Source: Roseobacter sp. HKCCD6576-2
Lineage (GTDB): Bacteria; Pseudomonadota; Alphaproteobacteria; Rhodobacterales; Rhodobacteraceae
Assembly (NCBI RefSeq): GCF_013179285.1
Contig: NZ_WVNW01000001.1
Span: forward strand, 186,001 to 250,000
DNA length: 64,000 nucleotides
Reading direction: 5' to 3'
Below are positions 1 through 9,082 of the stretch, in pieces. The stretch's first letter is position 1. Each line of letters opens with the position of its first letter. The translations under genes and the position numbers were made by a program. A model generated the notes under the pieces. That model did not search any database and had not been told where the DNA came from. It saw only the letters and a program-made list of their open reading frames with translations.

Positions 1-701
1 AGCAGAAGGAAGCCGCCTTGCAGGGCCCAATAGCGCCAAAACGGGTTGGAGAGATCGGTCCAGGGTAGGCCCTTGCGCGCCAGCATCGCTTTCTCGGCGC
101 GGAAGGCCGAGCGCCAGCATTCGATCAGCACACGCGGGAAGAAGCGGTGGAAGCCTTCGTTATAGCGCGCCGTCACCGGGTCGCGATTGGTGCCGACATA
201 GCGGTGATGGACCAGAAGATGCTCGGACCGGAAATGGGAATAGAGCACCGTGGCGAGGAGCAGATCGCCCAGCCAGCGCTCGGCCTTGCTCTTCTGATGC
301 ATCAACTCATGGCTGTAATTGATGCCAATTGTGCCGGAGATCACGCCGACGCCGAAGAAGAGCAGGATTTGCTCAAGCACGTTTAGGTGGTCGGTGACAG
401 AGACATACCAGATCATCCCGAAAATCACGCAGAACTGCAGAGGGAACCAGATCAGCGTGACCAGTCGATACCAAAAGAGATCTTCCTCGCGGGTCTCAAG
501 ATCGGCGTTTTCCAGGTTCAGCCCGGTCGCGGCATCCAGCATGGTGAACAGCCACCAAGTCGAGAGCGGCATCAGGAGCAGCCACCAGCCGCCCTGATTG
601 GCGACAAAGATGATCAGCGGGATCAGGCAAAGCGATAGCCAGAAGGGCAGCGCATTTTGTAGTTTGGCGACTTGAGCAGCGGGGATCATCGGGGTCTCCA
701 T
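1..701 (-). CDS. alkB: alkane 1-monooxygenase (AlkB family), 3' end outside the window
   Basis: Integral-membrane di-iron hydroxylase that would oxidise medium-chain n-alkanes to 1-alkanols, fed electrons by rubredoxin. About 233 N-terminal residues are visible and the reading frame runs off the left edge, so the C-terminal third is missing. Hydrophobic segments lie near residues 18-58 and 80-125. Two of the diagnostic histidine boxes are seen: HELMHQ (about 131-136) and EHLLVHH (about 160-166), followed by the family-typical DPVTARYNEGFHRFFPR stretch. The first ATG is at 701; a second in-frame ATG at 689 is preceded by GGAGA at good spacing and may be the true start. It lies 41 bases downstream of mutY on the same strand. 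The electron-transfer partners are not in view. AlkB and not a desaturase, because of the histidine-box spacing and the NEGFHRFF motif. Confidence 0.85.
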   Translation of the reverse strand, partial: METPMIPAAQVAKLQNALPFWLSLCLIPLIIFVANQGGWWLLLMPLSTWWLFTMLDAATGLNLENADLETREEDLFWYRLVTLIWFPLQFCVIFGMIWYVSVTDHLNVLEQILLFFGVGVISGTIGINYSHELMHQKSKAERWLGDLLLATVLYSHFRSEHLLVHHRYVGTNRDPVTARYNEGFHRFFPRVLIECWRSAFRAEKAMLARKGLPWTDLSNPFWRYWALQGGFLL

Positions 702-742
702 GCCTGGGTTCGGGCGTAGTGTGCCGCAGTCCGCCGATGATC

Positions 743-1804
743 TCAATCTTTGGCGATGCTGCCTTGCGCGAGGTCAAACGCCTTGCGCATCACGGTCGGT
801 AGGTCGGATGGCCGAAATTGGGCGCGTGGCAGGAACGCGCCGCGATCTGGTGTCGCCGCCATCGGCACCAAGGCGACACGCAGCGCCAGGCGCAGGTGGA
901 AATGGGTGAAGGTGTGGCGGACCTCGCCGCCCGGATCGTGCCAATCGGCCTTGAGCGGTGGCGCTTCCGGCGCCGCAGCCTCACGCCAATCCGTACCGGG
1001 CCAGCCGAGCATCCCGCCAAGCAAACCCTTGTCGGGGCGGGTTTCTAGCAGCCAGGCGCCATCCTCCCGCAAGGCAAGATAGGCGATACCCTGGCGGGTC
1101 GGTTTCGGTTTCTTCGGAGATTTGCGCGGGAGATTCACGGCGATCCCCTTGGCCCGCGCAGCGCAAGGCTCCCGCAGCGGGCAGATACCGCAAGCCGGGT
1201 TCCGAGGTGTGCAGATGGTCGCGCCCAGATCCATCACCGCTTGCGCATGATCGCCAGGGCGAGTCTGCGGCGTGAGCCGTGCGGCCAGGGCCTTCAACTC
1301 CGGTTTGGCCGCAGGCAGGGGCGTTTCGATGGCAAAGAGCCGCGCCATGACCCGTTCCACATTGCCATCCATGACAACCGCCGGGCGATCAAACGCAATC
1401 GCGGCGATGGCGGCGGCGGTATAAGGCCCGATGCCTGGCAGCTCCAACAGCGCGGCTTCGGTATCGGGGAAGTGGCCGTCGAACTCGTTTGCCACCACGC
1501 GGGCGCATCTCAATAGGTTTCGCGCGCGTGCGTAATAGCCCAGACCGGCCCATTCCCCCATAACCACACTATCTTCGGCCGCCGCGAGGTCAGAAACCGT
1601 GGGCCAGAGCAATGTGAAGCGCTCGAAATAGGATTTGACGGCGGCAACCGTGGTCTGTTGCAACATGATCTCGGACAGCCACACGCGATAGGGGTTTGGC
1701 CCCTTGTTTTCTTGGTGTTTCGAGGGTCCGACCCGCCAGGGTAAATCGCGCGCATGGGCGTCGTACCAGTCCAGCAATGCCGCGCTTTTTTGTTGATCAC
1801 GCAA
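743..1804 (-). CDS. mutY: A/G-specific adenine DNA glycosylase MutY
   Basis: Removes adenine mispaired with 8-oxoguanine, the first step of base-excision repair of oxidative mispairs. 353 residues, the usual length. Visible features: SEIMLQQT with catalytic Glu45, the helix-hairpin-helix LPGIGPYTA (about 122-130), catalytic Asp146 in VMDGNVERV, and a [4Fe-4S] ligand set C198-x6-C205-x2-C208-x5-C214. The C-terminal Nudix-like domain carries HTFTHFHL, the 8-oxoG recognition strand. The start appears to be TTG at 1804: an in-frame TAA lies two codons upstream and no earlier start exists. Divergently oriented from the DciA-like gene across a 90-base gap. Confidence 0.95.
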   Translation of the reverse strand: MRDQQKSAALLDWYDAHARDLPWRVGPSKHQENKGPNPYRVWLSEIMLQQTTVAAVKSYFERFTLLWPTVSDLAAAEDSVVMGEWAGLGYYARARNLLRCARVVANEFDGHFPDTEAALLELPGIGPYTAAAIAAIAFDRPAVVMDGNVERVMARLFAIETPLPAAKPELKALAARLTPQTRPGDHAQAVMDLGATICTPRNPACGICPLREPCAARAKGIAVNLPRKSPKKPKPTRQGIAYLALREDGAWLLETRPDKGLLGGMLGWPGTDWREAAAPEAPPLKADWHDPGGEVRHTFTHFHLRLALRVALVPMAATPDRGAFLPRAQFRPSDLPTVMRKAFDLAQGSIAKD

Positions 1805-1894
1805 GGTTTATCTGCCCGCTCTTTGGCTTGTTATTGGATGACATCTGCACCACAGATACATTGATCTTCAACCAAGGAAAGCCTGAGCATTCAC

Positions 1895-2416
1895 ATGGCC
1901 GCGTCAACGCCAACCTCTCGCCCGCGAAAGGGCCGTGGTTTTCAGCCCGCAAGCCGGCTGGTGGCGGGGCAGTTGCGCGGGCCGTTTGAGAAGCGCGGGT
2001 TTTCAGAAGCCAAGCTGTTGACCCATTGGGCCGAGATTGTCGGTGACGAGACCGCGCAAATCGCGCAGCCGGTCAAGATCAGCCATGGGCGTGGCGGTAC
2101 GTTGGGCGGCACGCTGGTGTTGTTGACCATCGGGGCGCATGCGCCGGTGCTGGAGATGCAGAAAGAGCAGATCAAAGATCGGGTGAACGCCTGTTACGGC
2201 TATCGCGCCGTCTCGCGCGTCCAGATCACACAGACGGCGGCGACCGGGTTTTCTGAAGGCCGCGTCGCCTTCACTGCGAAGCCGAAAGCCGCGCCTGCCC
2301 CGCGCCCAGAGATTGATGCCGCCGCCAAAGCCGCCGCCGAGGGGGTGGAAAGCCCCGAGCTTAAGGCCGCGCTGGAGCGACTGGCCCGCAACATAATGAC
2401 CCATTCGAAACCCTGA
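1895..2416 (+). CDS. DUF721 family protein, DciA-like helicase-loader candidate
   Basis: 173 residues with the DUF721 core at about 25-115 (RGFSEAKLLTHWAEIVGDETA, then the HAPVLEMQKEQIKDRVN region), followed by an Ala/Pro-rich linker and a short charged C-terminal helix. DUF721 includes DciA, the ancestral loader of replicative helicase DnaB in bacteria without DnaC. I infer the same role here from family membership only. It is followed after 11 bases by the DsbA-like gene with a clear GGAG site, so the two are probably cotranscribed. The adjacent mutY is divergent. A general nucleic-acid-binding role cannot be excluded. Confidence 0.8.
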   Translation: MAASTPTSRPRKGRGFQPASRLVAGQLRGPFEKRGFSEAKLLTHWAEIVGDETAQIAQPVKISHGRGGTLGGTLVLLTIGAHAPVLEMQKEQIKDRVNACYGYRAVSRVQITQTAATGFSEGRVAFTAKPKAAPAPRPEIDAAAKAAAEGVESPELKAALERLARNIMTHSKP

Positions 2417-2427
2417 AGGAGCGACTG

Positions 2428-3105
2428 ATGAAGCGCAGGATTATTCTGACCGGATTGGGGGCCACGGGCCTCGCCATTGGTGGCGCGGCGCTGTTTGGAC
2501 CGTGGCAGGGCCAGCAAAGCCCGCTTTTGCCGCCGGTCGGTGCCGCTGGCGCGCAGACCGCTGACGCAGCGGTGCCTGAAATCGTCGAAATGGCCGTCGG
2601 GGCGGAGGACGCACCGGTCACGGTGATCGAATATGCCTCCTTCACCTGCCCGCATTGCGCGAGTTTCCATGAGGATGTCTATCCGCAGATCAAGGCGAAC
2701 TACATCGATACGGGCCAGGTTCGGTTCATCCATCGGGAGGTGTATTTCGACCGCTTCGGCCTGTGGGCGACGATGGTCGCGCGGTGCGCAGGCCCGGATC
2801 GGTATTTCGCCGTGGTCGACCGGATTTACGGGACGCAACGGGAATGGGTTCAAGGTGAGCCTGCGACGGTGGCCGAGAACCTGCGCCGCATTGGCCGCTC
2901 GGTCGGTCTGGGCGAGGCGGAGCTTGAAGCCTGCCTGACCGATGGCGATATGGCCCAGGCCTTGATCGACCGCTATGAGGGTCATCAGGCGGAGCATAAC
3001 GTCACCGGCACGCCGTCTTTCATCATCGATGGCGAGATGTATAGCAATATGAGCTATGCCAGCTTTGCCGAGATCCTGGATGAACGGTTGGCTGCCGCCC
3101 AATGA
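2428..3105 (+). CDS. DsbA family periplasmic thiol:disulfide oxidoreductase
   Basis: 225-residue exported thioredoxin-fold protein. The N-terminus (KRRIILTG then a hydrophobic stretch to about residue 24) is a signal sequence with a weak twin-arginine look, followed by a Pro/Ala-rich linker to about 48. The active site CPHC is at 74-77 and the cis-proline loop is in GTPSF near residue 194; between them lies the usual helical insertion. It would introduce or isomerise disulfides in periplasmic proteins. The single CPHC dithiol resembles DsbA and the BdbD/Com1 (thioredoxin_4) group. No DsbB partner is in the window. Its stop overlaps the start of the CoA-transferase (ATGA). Confidence 0.9.
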   Translation: MKRRIILTGLGATGLAIGGAALFGPWQGQQSPLLPPVGAAGAQTADAAVPEIVEMAVGAEDAPVTVIEYASFTCPHCASFHEDVYPQIKANYIDTGQVRFIHREVYFDRFGLWATMVARCAGPDRYFAVVDRIYGTQREWVQGEPATVAENLRRIGRSVGLGEAELEACLTDGDMAQALIDRYEGHQAEHNVTGTPSFIIDGEMYSNMSYASFAEILDERLAAAQ

Positions 3106-4220
3106 CGGCGCCGCTTGCGGGCGTCAAAGTTCTGGAATTGGCGCGTATCCTGGCCGGCCCTTGGGCCGGTCAAACGCTTGCGGATCTGGGCGCCGAGGTC
3201 ACCAAGGTTGAGGCCCCCGAAGGGGATGACACGCGCCGCTGGGGGCCGCCCTTTGTTGAGCGGGATGGCGATGTCTCGGCCGCCTATTTCCATGCCTGCA
3301 ATCGCGGCAAACGCTCGGTTGTCGCCGATTTCCGCACCGCCGATGGGCAGGCGAAGGTCCGTGCGCTGGCCGCCGAGGCGGATATTCTGATCGAGAATTT
3401 CAAGCTTGGCGGGTTGGCGAAATATGGGCTCGACTATGACAGTCTGAAGATGCTCAATCCGGGGCTGATTTATTGCTCGATCACTGGTTTTGGGCAGACC
3501 GGGCCTTATGCGCATCGCGCGGGCTATGATTATATCATCCAAGGTATGAGCGGGATCATGTCGGTCACGGGTGACCCCGAAGGGCAGCCGCAGAAGGTCG
3601 GCATTGCGGTCACCGATATTCTGACTGGGCTTTACACCACAAATGCGGTGTTGGCGGCGCTGCATCAGCGGGCGGCGACCGGCAAGGGTCAGCACATTGA
3701 TATGGCCCTGCTGGACGTGGCGACCGCTTTCACCGCCAATCAGGCGATGAACTATCTGGTGACTGGCGAGGCGCCTGGGCGGATCGGCAATGCGCATCAA
3801 AATCTGACGCCATACCAGGTGTTTGATTGCGCCGATGGCTGGCTGATCATCGCAACTGGCAATGACGGGCAATATCGCCGTCTTTGTCGAGTTTTGGGGT
3901 TGGAGGATATGGCCGAAGACCCTGATTACCTGACCAATGCCGACCGGATCGCGCATCGCGATGAGATGACGCGGCGGCTGAGCGAAGCGACGCGGGTGCG
4001 CAGCAAAACCGCGCTTCTGGCGGCGTGCGAGGCCGAAGGGGTGCCGGCGGGGCCGATCAATGATCTGGCGGAGGTTTTCGCCGACCCGCAGGTGCAAGCG
4101 CGGGGTTTGCAGATCGAGTTGGACGGTGTGCCCGGTGTGCGCCCGCCGTTTCGGTTCTCAGACGCGGAGATCGCGCTCCACTGCCCAGCCCCGAAATTGG
4201 GCGAGGATGACCCTAGTTGA
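3102..4220 (+). CDS. CaiB/BaiF family (class III) CoA-transferase
   Basis: 372 residues, the normal size. Transfers CoA between acyl-CoA and a free acid through an aspartyl-CoA thioester. The N-terminal half has the family signature ([23 protein letters not shown], then [18 protein letters not shown]). The nucleophilic Asp is in HIDMALLDV near residue 205, and a [14 protein letters not shown] segment precedes it. Substrates cannot be told from the sequence; the family includes formyl-, carnitine- and mesaconyl-CoA transferases. The start codon overlaps the DsbA stop. The 3' end overlaps the convergent lpxK by 8 bases. Confidence 0.88.
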   Translation: MTAPLAGVKVLELARILAGPWAGQTLADLGAEVTKVEAPEGDDTRRWGPPFVERDGDVSAAYFHACNRGKRSVVADFRTADGQAKVRALAAEADILIENFKLGGLAKYGLDYDSLKMLNPGLIYCSITGFGQTGPYAHRAGYDYIIQGMSGIMSVTGDPEGQPQKVGIAVTDILTGLYTTNAVLAALHQRAATGKGQHIDMALLDVATAFTANQAMNYLVTGEAPGRIGNAHQNLTPYQVFDCADGWLIIATGNDGQYRRLCRVLGLEDMAEDPDYLTNADRIAHRDEMTRRLSEATRVRSKTALLAACEAEGVPAGPINDLAEVFADPQVQARGLQIELDGVPGVRPPFRFSDAEIALHCPAPKLGEDDPS

Positions 4221-5196
4221 ACAGGTGTTCCAACGCGGCATCAAGCGGCGTGGGATCGTCGAACACTAGCCTGACGGGCACGGTCATCACCGATTGCCGG
4301 AAGGCTTGCGGCAAGCGCACGGCGTCCTTTTCTGTGGTGACAAGCTGAGCACCCCGCAGTTTGGCCTCTTTTTGTAGCCGGGCCATTAGCGTGTCGGTCA
4401 GCGGTTGATGATCGGCAAGTGCTTCGGCACGGATCAGATCGGCACCCAAGGCGCGGAGCGTGGCGAAGAATTTCTCGGGGTGTCCGATGCCGGCAAAGGC
4501 CAGAACCGGCAAGCCGGTAAGCGGTAGGCCGGTTGGAAGCGGCTCAAGTCGCGCGGTTAGATGGGGCAGTGATATGTCATCGGCCCAGCTTTGCCGAAAC
4601 GCGGCTTGCGCCGAGTCCGGCCCAATCGAGAGCAGCAGATCGGCGCGCGCGAGGCCGGTGGCCACTGGCTCGCGCAGTGGCCCGGCGGGGAGAGTCTTGC
4701 CATTGCCAAACCCGCGCGTCGCATCGACCACCACAAGCGAAAGGTCATGGGCGAGGGCGGGGTTCTGAAACCCATCGTCGAGCACAATGACATCTGCCCC
4801 TGCCGCGACCGCCGCGCGGGCGCCCGCAGCCCGGTCTTTCGCGACCCAAGTGGGCAGAAAGGCGGCGAGAAGCAGCGGCTCATCGCCGGTCTCAGCCGCT
4901 GTGTGATCGGTCTCTGATACTTGCACCGGACCTTCCAACGTCCCGCCATAGCCTCGGCTGACGACATGGGGTGTGTGGCCAAGGGCGCGGAGCCGTTCGG
5001 TCAGGGCGATGACGGTTGGGGTCTTGCCGGTGCCGCCCGCGTTGATATTGCCGACGCAGATGACCGGCACGCCGACGCAGGCCCGGGCCCCGCGTTTCAG
5101 CCGCCAAGCCGTTCCTGCGGCATAAAGGGCGCCTAGGGGAGCGAGCAGTGTCGACACAAACCCTGGCGGACGATGCCAAAACCTCGGCGGTTGCAT
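4213..5196 (-). CDS. lpxK: tetraacyldisaccharide 4'-kinase LpxK
   Basis: Phosphorylates the 4' position of the lipid A disaccharide-1-phosphate at the inner membrane, sixth step of the Raetz pathway. 327 residues. An N-terminal membrane-associating helix (about 10-32) precedes a P-loop GGTGKT (54-59) in the LpxK-type context [19 protein letters not shown] second conserved segment is [14 protein letters not shown] near 135-148. The ATG shares one base with the waaA stop (TGATG), so translation is likely coupled to waaA. Confidence 0.96.
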   Translation of the reverse strand: MQPPRFWHRPPGFVSTLLAPLGALYAAGTAWRLKRGARACVGVPVICVGNINAGGTGKTPTVIALTERLRALGHTPHVVSRGYGGTLEGPVQVSETDHTAAETGDEPLLLAAFLPTWVAKDRAAGARAAVAAGADVIVLDDGFQNPALAHDLSLVVVDATRGFGNGKTLPAGPLREPVATGLARADLLLSIGPDSAQAAFRQSWADDISLPHLTARLEPLPTGLPLTGLPVLAFAGIGHPEKFFATLRALGADLIRAEALADHQPLTDTLMARLQKEAKLRGAQLVTTEKDAVRLPQAFRQSVMTVPVRLVFDDPTPLDAALEHLFN

Positions 5197-6503
5197 CAGC
5201 TTTGGTCCGCGACGCGCGCCTGCGCCGGGGCGTCGAGGGTCTCAAGCAGCAAATCGACCGCGATATCGGTGACATCCGCGCCGGAGGAGGAAACCTCCCA
5301 CGCGGCATTGGCCATTGCAGCGGCGCGATCTGGGTTCATCAGATCATTGATCGCGGCGGCGAGACTGTCGGGCGCGGAGATCAGTCGTGCGGCCTTCGCT
5401 TCAGTCAAGCGTTGGTAGATATCGACGAAATTGGTCACATAGGGTCCGTGCAAAATGGCCGAGCCTAGGGCCGCGGGCTCAAACGGGTTATGCCCGCCAA
5501 TCGGTTCCAGCGATCCGCCGACAAAGCTGATTGGGGAGACCCGATACCAAAGCCCCAACTCGCCCATCGTGTCGGCAAGATAGACCTGCGTATCGCCATC
5601 CGGCAGCTCTTCGGCGGTGCGGCGCACATAGCTCCAACCATCGGATTGCAGCAGCTCGGCTACCGCGTCGCCGCGGTCGGCATGGCGCGGCACCAAGATC
5701 AGCAGCAGGCGTGGATTGGCGCGCAGGGCCAGATTATGGGCCTCGAGCACCTTCTTTTCTTCGCCCTCATGGGTCGACGCCGCAAGCCAGACCGGGCGGC
5801 CCGACAGTCGCGAGGCAATCCGCTCCCGCTCGCTTTCCTCATAGGGCAAAGCGGCCGCCCCTTCTTTGAGCGTGCCGGTCACTTCCAGACGCCTGCCTGG
5901 CAGGCCGAGGCGGCGCAGATAGGCCGAGGTCACATCATCCTGCACATGGGCATGGCGAAACCGGCGGAGCAGATTTTCGGCCATGCCGCGGAGAAACCGC
6001 CATTTGTCATGGCTGGCCTTCGACATTCGCGCATTGATCAACAGCATCGGGATATGGCGCGCATCGGTTTCAGTGATCAGCGCGGGCCAAAGCTCGCTCT
6101 CGGTCCAAACCGCCAGATCGGGTCGCCAATGATCGAGGAACCGGCGGACAAAGGGCAAGGCGTCGAGCGGCGCGTATTGATGCACGGCGCGATCTGGCAG
6201 CCGTTGCGCCATCACGTTTGCGGAGGTGACCGTGCCGGTGGTGACCAGAATGTGGATCTCAGGCCGTTCTTCGGTCAAACGGCGGATCAACTCCAGCAAG
6301 GCCAGTGACTCGCCGACGCTGGCGGCATGAAACCAGATCAGCGGCCCATCCGGGCGGTCCCGTGATGCGATCCCGCGACGCTCATCCAGCCGGTTGGCGT
6401 CTTCTTTGCCGATGGCAAGGCGTTGGGCCAGCTTACGCTCCGCGAAGCCTTCGGCGCGGGCCGAAAACATGAGGTAGAGACGAAGCGCCAGAGAACGGCT
6501 CAT
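5196..6503 (-). CDS. waaA: 3-deoxy-D-manno-octulosonic acid transferase WaaA (KdtA)
   Basis: Adds Kdo from CMP-Kdo to the lipid A precursor on the cytoplasmic side of the inner membrane. 435 residues. An N-terminal membrane anchor (about 1-20) is followed by the first GT-B domain with HAASVGE (59-65), where the Glu is the catalytic base. The C-terminal domain has the sugar-nucleotide motif [12 protein letters not shown]. Gene order DUF4170-waaA-lpxK groups late lipid A and core assembly in one operon. Whether it adds one or two Kdo residues cannot be read from the sequence. Confidence 0.95.
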   Translation of the reverse strand: MSRSLALRLYLMFSARAEGFAERKLAQRLAIGKEDANRLDERRGIASRDRPDGPLIWFHAASVGESLALLELIRRLTEERPEIHILVTTGTVTSANVMAQRLPDRAVHQYAPLDALPFVRRFLDHWRPDLAVWTESELWPALITETDARHIPMLLINARMSKASHDKWRFLRGMAENLLRRFRHAHVQDDVTSAYLRRLGLPGRRLEVTGTLKEGAAALPYEESERERIASRLSGRPVWLAASTHEGEEKKVLEAHNLALRANPRLLLILVPRHADRGDAVAELLQSDGWSYVRRTAEELPDGDTQVYLADTMGELGLWYRVSPISFVGGSLEPIGGHNPFEPAALGSAILHGPYVTNFVDIYQRLTEAKAARLISAPDSLAAAINDLMNPDRAAAMANAAWEVSSSGADVTDIAVDLLLETLDAPAQARVADQS

Positions 6504-6512
6504 GATGTCGGC

Positions 6513-6758
6513 TTACCCGCCGAGTTCTTCGGTCGGCGAGGCTTCGGTTTCTTCGTCGCGCAGACGGTGAATATGGGCGATGAAATAGCGCATATGGGCG
6601 TTGTCGACCGTGCGCTGCGCCTCGGATTTCCAAGCGTTATAGGCGCTGGCATAATTCGGGAACATGCCGACCAGATGGATGTCATCAGGGTTCTTGAATT
6701 CGCTTTTGGCGGGGTCGATCAACTCGCCGCCAAAGACAAGGTGCAAGCGTTGGGTCAT
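6513..6758 (-). CDS. DUF4170 domain protein of unknown function
   Basis: 81-residue cytoplasmic protein matching DUF4170: an N-terminal LHLVFGGELIDP strand, a central GMFPNYASAYNAWKSEAQRTVDNAHMR segment, and an acidic tail. No signal peptide or membrane segment. It sits 9 bases upstream of waaA in the same direction, the position in which this family is usually seen in Rhodobacteraceae. A link to lipopolysaccharide synthesis is an inference from position only; no catalytic residues can be assigned. Confidence 0.8.
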   Translation of the reverse strand: MTQRLHLVFGGELIDPAKSEFKNPDDIHLVGMFPNYASAYNAWKSEAQRTVDNAHMRYFIAHIHRLRDEETEASPTEELGG

Positions 6759-6822
6759 GAATGCGCGGCCTTATGGTGAAGGGATCAAATTTGCGGGCAC
6801 CCTACGGATATGGGGTGAGCCG

Positions 6823-7614
6823 TCAAGCTTGAGGCGGGGTCAGACGGGCCAGGAACTGCCGATGGATTTGCGGCGCGGCGGCCAAAACGCCGGGCAGTTG
6901 TGGCGTGGGGTTGTTGAAGCGAAGCGTCGCGCCGTGACGGTCCGAGATCGCGCCGCCCGCTTCGGTCACGATCAGTGCACCGGCGGCGATATCCCATTCC
7001 CAACTATCGCGAAGCGTGATCATCCCGTCGAACCGGCCTTGGCCGACCACAGCCAGCCGATAGGCCAGAGAAGAGCGAAATTGTGGCGTGACCGGTGGCG
7101 GGCCGCCAGGCCAAAGCCCGGGTTTGAGATTGGGCTTCGCCGTTAGAACCGTAGCGCCAGCCTCGTCTTCGCGATGTGAGGCCTGAAGGGTCTCACCGTT
7201 CAAGGTGGCCCCCTGGTCGAGGGCGGCGGCGAAAAGCTGGTCCTTGACCGGCAGATAGACGACGGCGGCGATGACCTGTCCGCGATCCGCGAGCGCGATG
7301 GAATGGGCAAAATTGCGCGAGCCATCGATAAAGGCACGCGTGCCGTCAATCGGATCGACGATGAAGGTTTTGTCTTGGCTAAGCCGCGCTTCGGTATCGG
7401 GGGTTTCCTCTGACAGCCACCCATATCCCGGGCGGGCGGCGGTCAGCGTCTCGCGGAGCATCTCATCAACTTCGAGATCGGCAATGGTGACCGGGCCTTC
7501 GCCACCGGATTTCTCCCAAGTCTTCGGGTCGGATTTCCAATGCCGGGCGGCGATGTCTCCGGCGTCTCGCGCGGCGGCGATCAGCAGGTCGAGCTCGGAT
7601 TCAGGCCCCGGCAA
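6823..7614 (-). CDS. inositol monophosphatase superfamily, 3'(2'),5'-bisphosphate nucleotidase (CysQ-like)
   Basis: 263 residues. Mg2+-dependent phosphatase of the FIG superfamily; CysQ members hydrolyse 3'-phosphoadenosine 5'-phosphate left by sulfate assimilation. Metal-binding motifs are all present: GWLSEET (about 65-71), DPIDGTRAF (87-95) and WEWDIAAGALIVTEAGG in the C-terminal half. Distinguishing CysQ from inositol or histidinol-phosphate phosphatase needs a tree. The apparent start is TTG at 7614, with AGGA seven bases upstream; it lies inside the 3' end of pmbA (14-base overlap), implying translational coupling. Confidence 0.85.
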   Translation of the reverse strand: MPGPESELDLLIAAARDAGDIAARHWKSDPKTWEKSGGEGPVTIADLEVDEMLRETLTAARPGYGWLSEETPDTEARLSQDKTFIVDPIDGTRAFIDGSRNFAHSIALADRGQVIAAVVYLPVKDQLFAAALDQGATLNGETLQASHREDEAGATVLTAKPNLKPGLWPGGPPPVTPQFRSSLAYRLAVVGQGRFDGMITLRDSWEWDIAAGALIVTEAGGAISDRHGATLRFNNPTPQLPGVLAAAPQIHRQFLARLTPPQA

Positions 7615-8947
7615 TCGTCAATCCTTCGACCAAAAGCGAGGGTACGATGCGGGACAGATGGGTCCGAGCGTCATTGGCCGGCGTGATTGTGCGCAGCATC
7701 TCGCGCAGATTGCCCGCAACGGTGCATTCATTGACCGGATAGGTGATCTCGCCGTTCTCGACCCAGAAGCCCGAGGCTCCGCGCGAATAGTCGCCGGTGG
7801 TCGGGTTGATGGAGGAGCCGATCATCGAGGTGATCATCAGGCCAGTGCCCATTTGCGCCAAGAGGTCGGCTTGGCTGGCCGCGCCTTGCGTCAGCGCGAT
7901 ATTTCCCACGGAGGGCGATGGCGGCGCGGAGGTGCCGCGCGCGGCATTGCCGGTAGACGTCATGTTGAGCTTGCGCGCGGTCGCGAGGTCGAGGGTCCAG
8001 CCGGTGAGCACGCCATCGGCGACAATCTCGCGTTTCGCGGTCGGCAGACCTTCGCCATCGAACGGGCGGGAGCCGGTGACGCGCGGGCGGTGTGGATCCT
8101 CCAGGATCGTCAGGCCCTTGGGCAAAACCGCCTCGCCCAAAGCATCGCGGAGCCAGGATGCGCCCCGTGCAACGGAGGTGCCGTTGGAGGCTTGCAGCAA
8201 ATGGCCGATGAGCGAAGAGGAGATCCGCTCGTCAAACAGCACCGGGTAGGCCCCGGTCGGCGGTTTGCGTGCCCCGGCGCGAGCGATGGTGCGTTCGGCG
8301 GCCAAGCGCCCGACCTCTTCGGGGCTCATCATATCTTCGGCATGGCTCCGGCCTTCGCCGAAATAGTCGCGCTCCATCTCGGTGCCTGCGCCGGTGATCG
8401 CGACACAGCTCAGCCCGTGATCGGTGCGCCCGTAGCCGCCGGAAAACCCGTTGGTCGCGGCGAGGTGAACGCGGCGCTGCCCATAGGCAGCCGTTGCCGA
8501 TTGCACTTGTGAGATGCCCTTAACGGCCAGGGCGGCAGCCTCGGCTTGGCGCGCGGCCTCTTCGAGGGCAGCGGGCGCGGGCTCGGCGCTTGGGTCGATC
8601 AAATCAAGGGCGTCTGCATCCCAGCTTGTGGCCAGTTGGTTGGGATCGGCCAAGCCGATGGTGGGGTCTTCGGGCGCAAGACGCGCCATCGCCACGGCGC
8701 GGTCGGCCATCTCTGTCAGAGTTGCTGGGTTGATGTCGGATGCAGATACGCAAGCTTGCCGCGCGCCGACCAGCACACGCAGGCCGACCTCGACGCCTTC
8801 GGATCGTTCGGCCTGCTCCAGCTTCCCGTTCAGGACGTCGATCGAGATCGAGGTTCCATCGACCGCAATCGCATCGGCCGCCTCTGCGCCGGCTTTGCTG
8901 GCTGCGGCGAGGAGATCGGAGGTGAGGTCGGAAAGGGATCGGGTCAT
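7601..8947 (-). CDS. pmbA: TldD/PmbA family protein, TldE (PmbA) subunit
   Basis: 448 residues, full length. With TldD this forms a heterodimeric metalloprotease that in E. coli matures microcin B17 and degrades CcdA. No HExxH motif is present, which fits TldE/PmbA, the non-metal-binding partner. Family landmarks include the N-terminal EQAERSEGVEVGLRVLVG segment, RDYFGEGRSHAEDMM in the middle and the glycine-rich C-terminal region with DYSRGASGFWVENGEI. No tldD gene is in the window, so the partner must be encoded elsewhere. It is first in the run leading into cysQ-like, DUF4170, waaA and lpxK. Confidence 0.92.
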   Translation of the reverse strand: MTRSLSDLTSDLLAAASKAGAEAADAIAVDGTSISIDVLNGKLEQAERSEGVEVGLRVLVGARQACVSASDINPATLTEMADRAVAMARLAPEDPTIGLADPNQLATSWDADALDLIDPSAEPAPAALEEAARQAEAAALAVKGISQVQSATAAYGQRRVHLAATNGFSGGYGRTDHGLSCVAITGAGTEMERDYFGEGRSHAEDMMSPEEVGRLAAERTIARAGARKPPTGAYPVLFDERISSSLIGHLLQASNGTSVARGASWLRDALGEAVLPKGLTILEDPHRPRVTGSRPFDGEGLPTAKREIVADGVLTGWTLDLATARKLNMTSTGNAARGTSAPPSPSVGNIALTQGAASQADLLAQMGTGLMITSMIGSSINPTTGDYSRGASGFWVENGEITYPVNECTVAGNLREMLRTITPANDARTHLSRIVPSLLVEGLTIAGA

Positions 8948-9025
8948 ATGAAGAATGTCCTGCCAAGGCGGTGCGCGTTGGCTTGTGACCTAGGGCGCGC
9001 GCGGCGGAGGCGCAAGATCGGGTCA

Positions 9026-9069
9026 AAGGAAACCGCCCGGACCACAGACGGGCACCGGGCGGTTTATTC
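9026..9069 (-). terminator. Rho-independent terminator of the DUF2125 gene
   Basis: Perfect 11-bp inverted repeat: 9030-9040 pairs with 9055-9065 (CCGGGCGGTTT arm) around a 14-base loop, 17 bases past the stop of the upstream minus-strand gene. Read on the minus strand it ends in GGTTTCCTTT, a modest U tract. It separates the DUF2125 unit from pmbA. Confidence 0.8.
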
Positions 9070-9082
9070 GTGTCAGATCCGC

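Noticed and set aside
3054-4097. Minus-strand frame opposite the CoA-transferase
   Set aside because: Shadow frame; the plus-strand gene has the catalytic Asp and family motifs.
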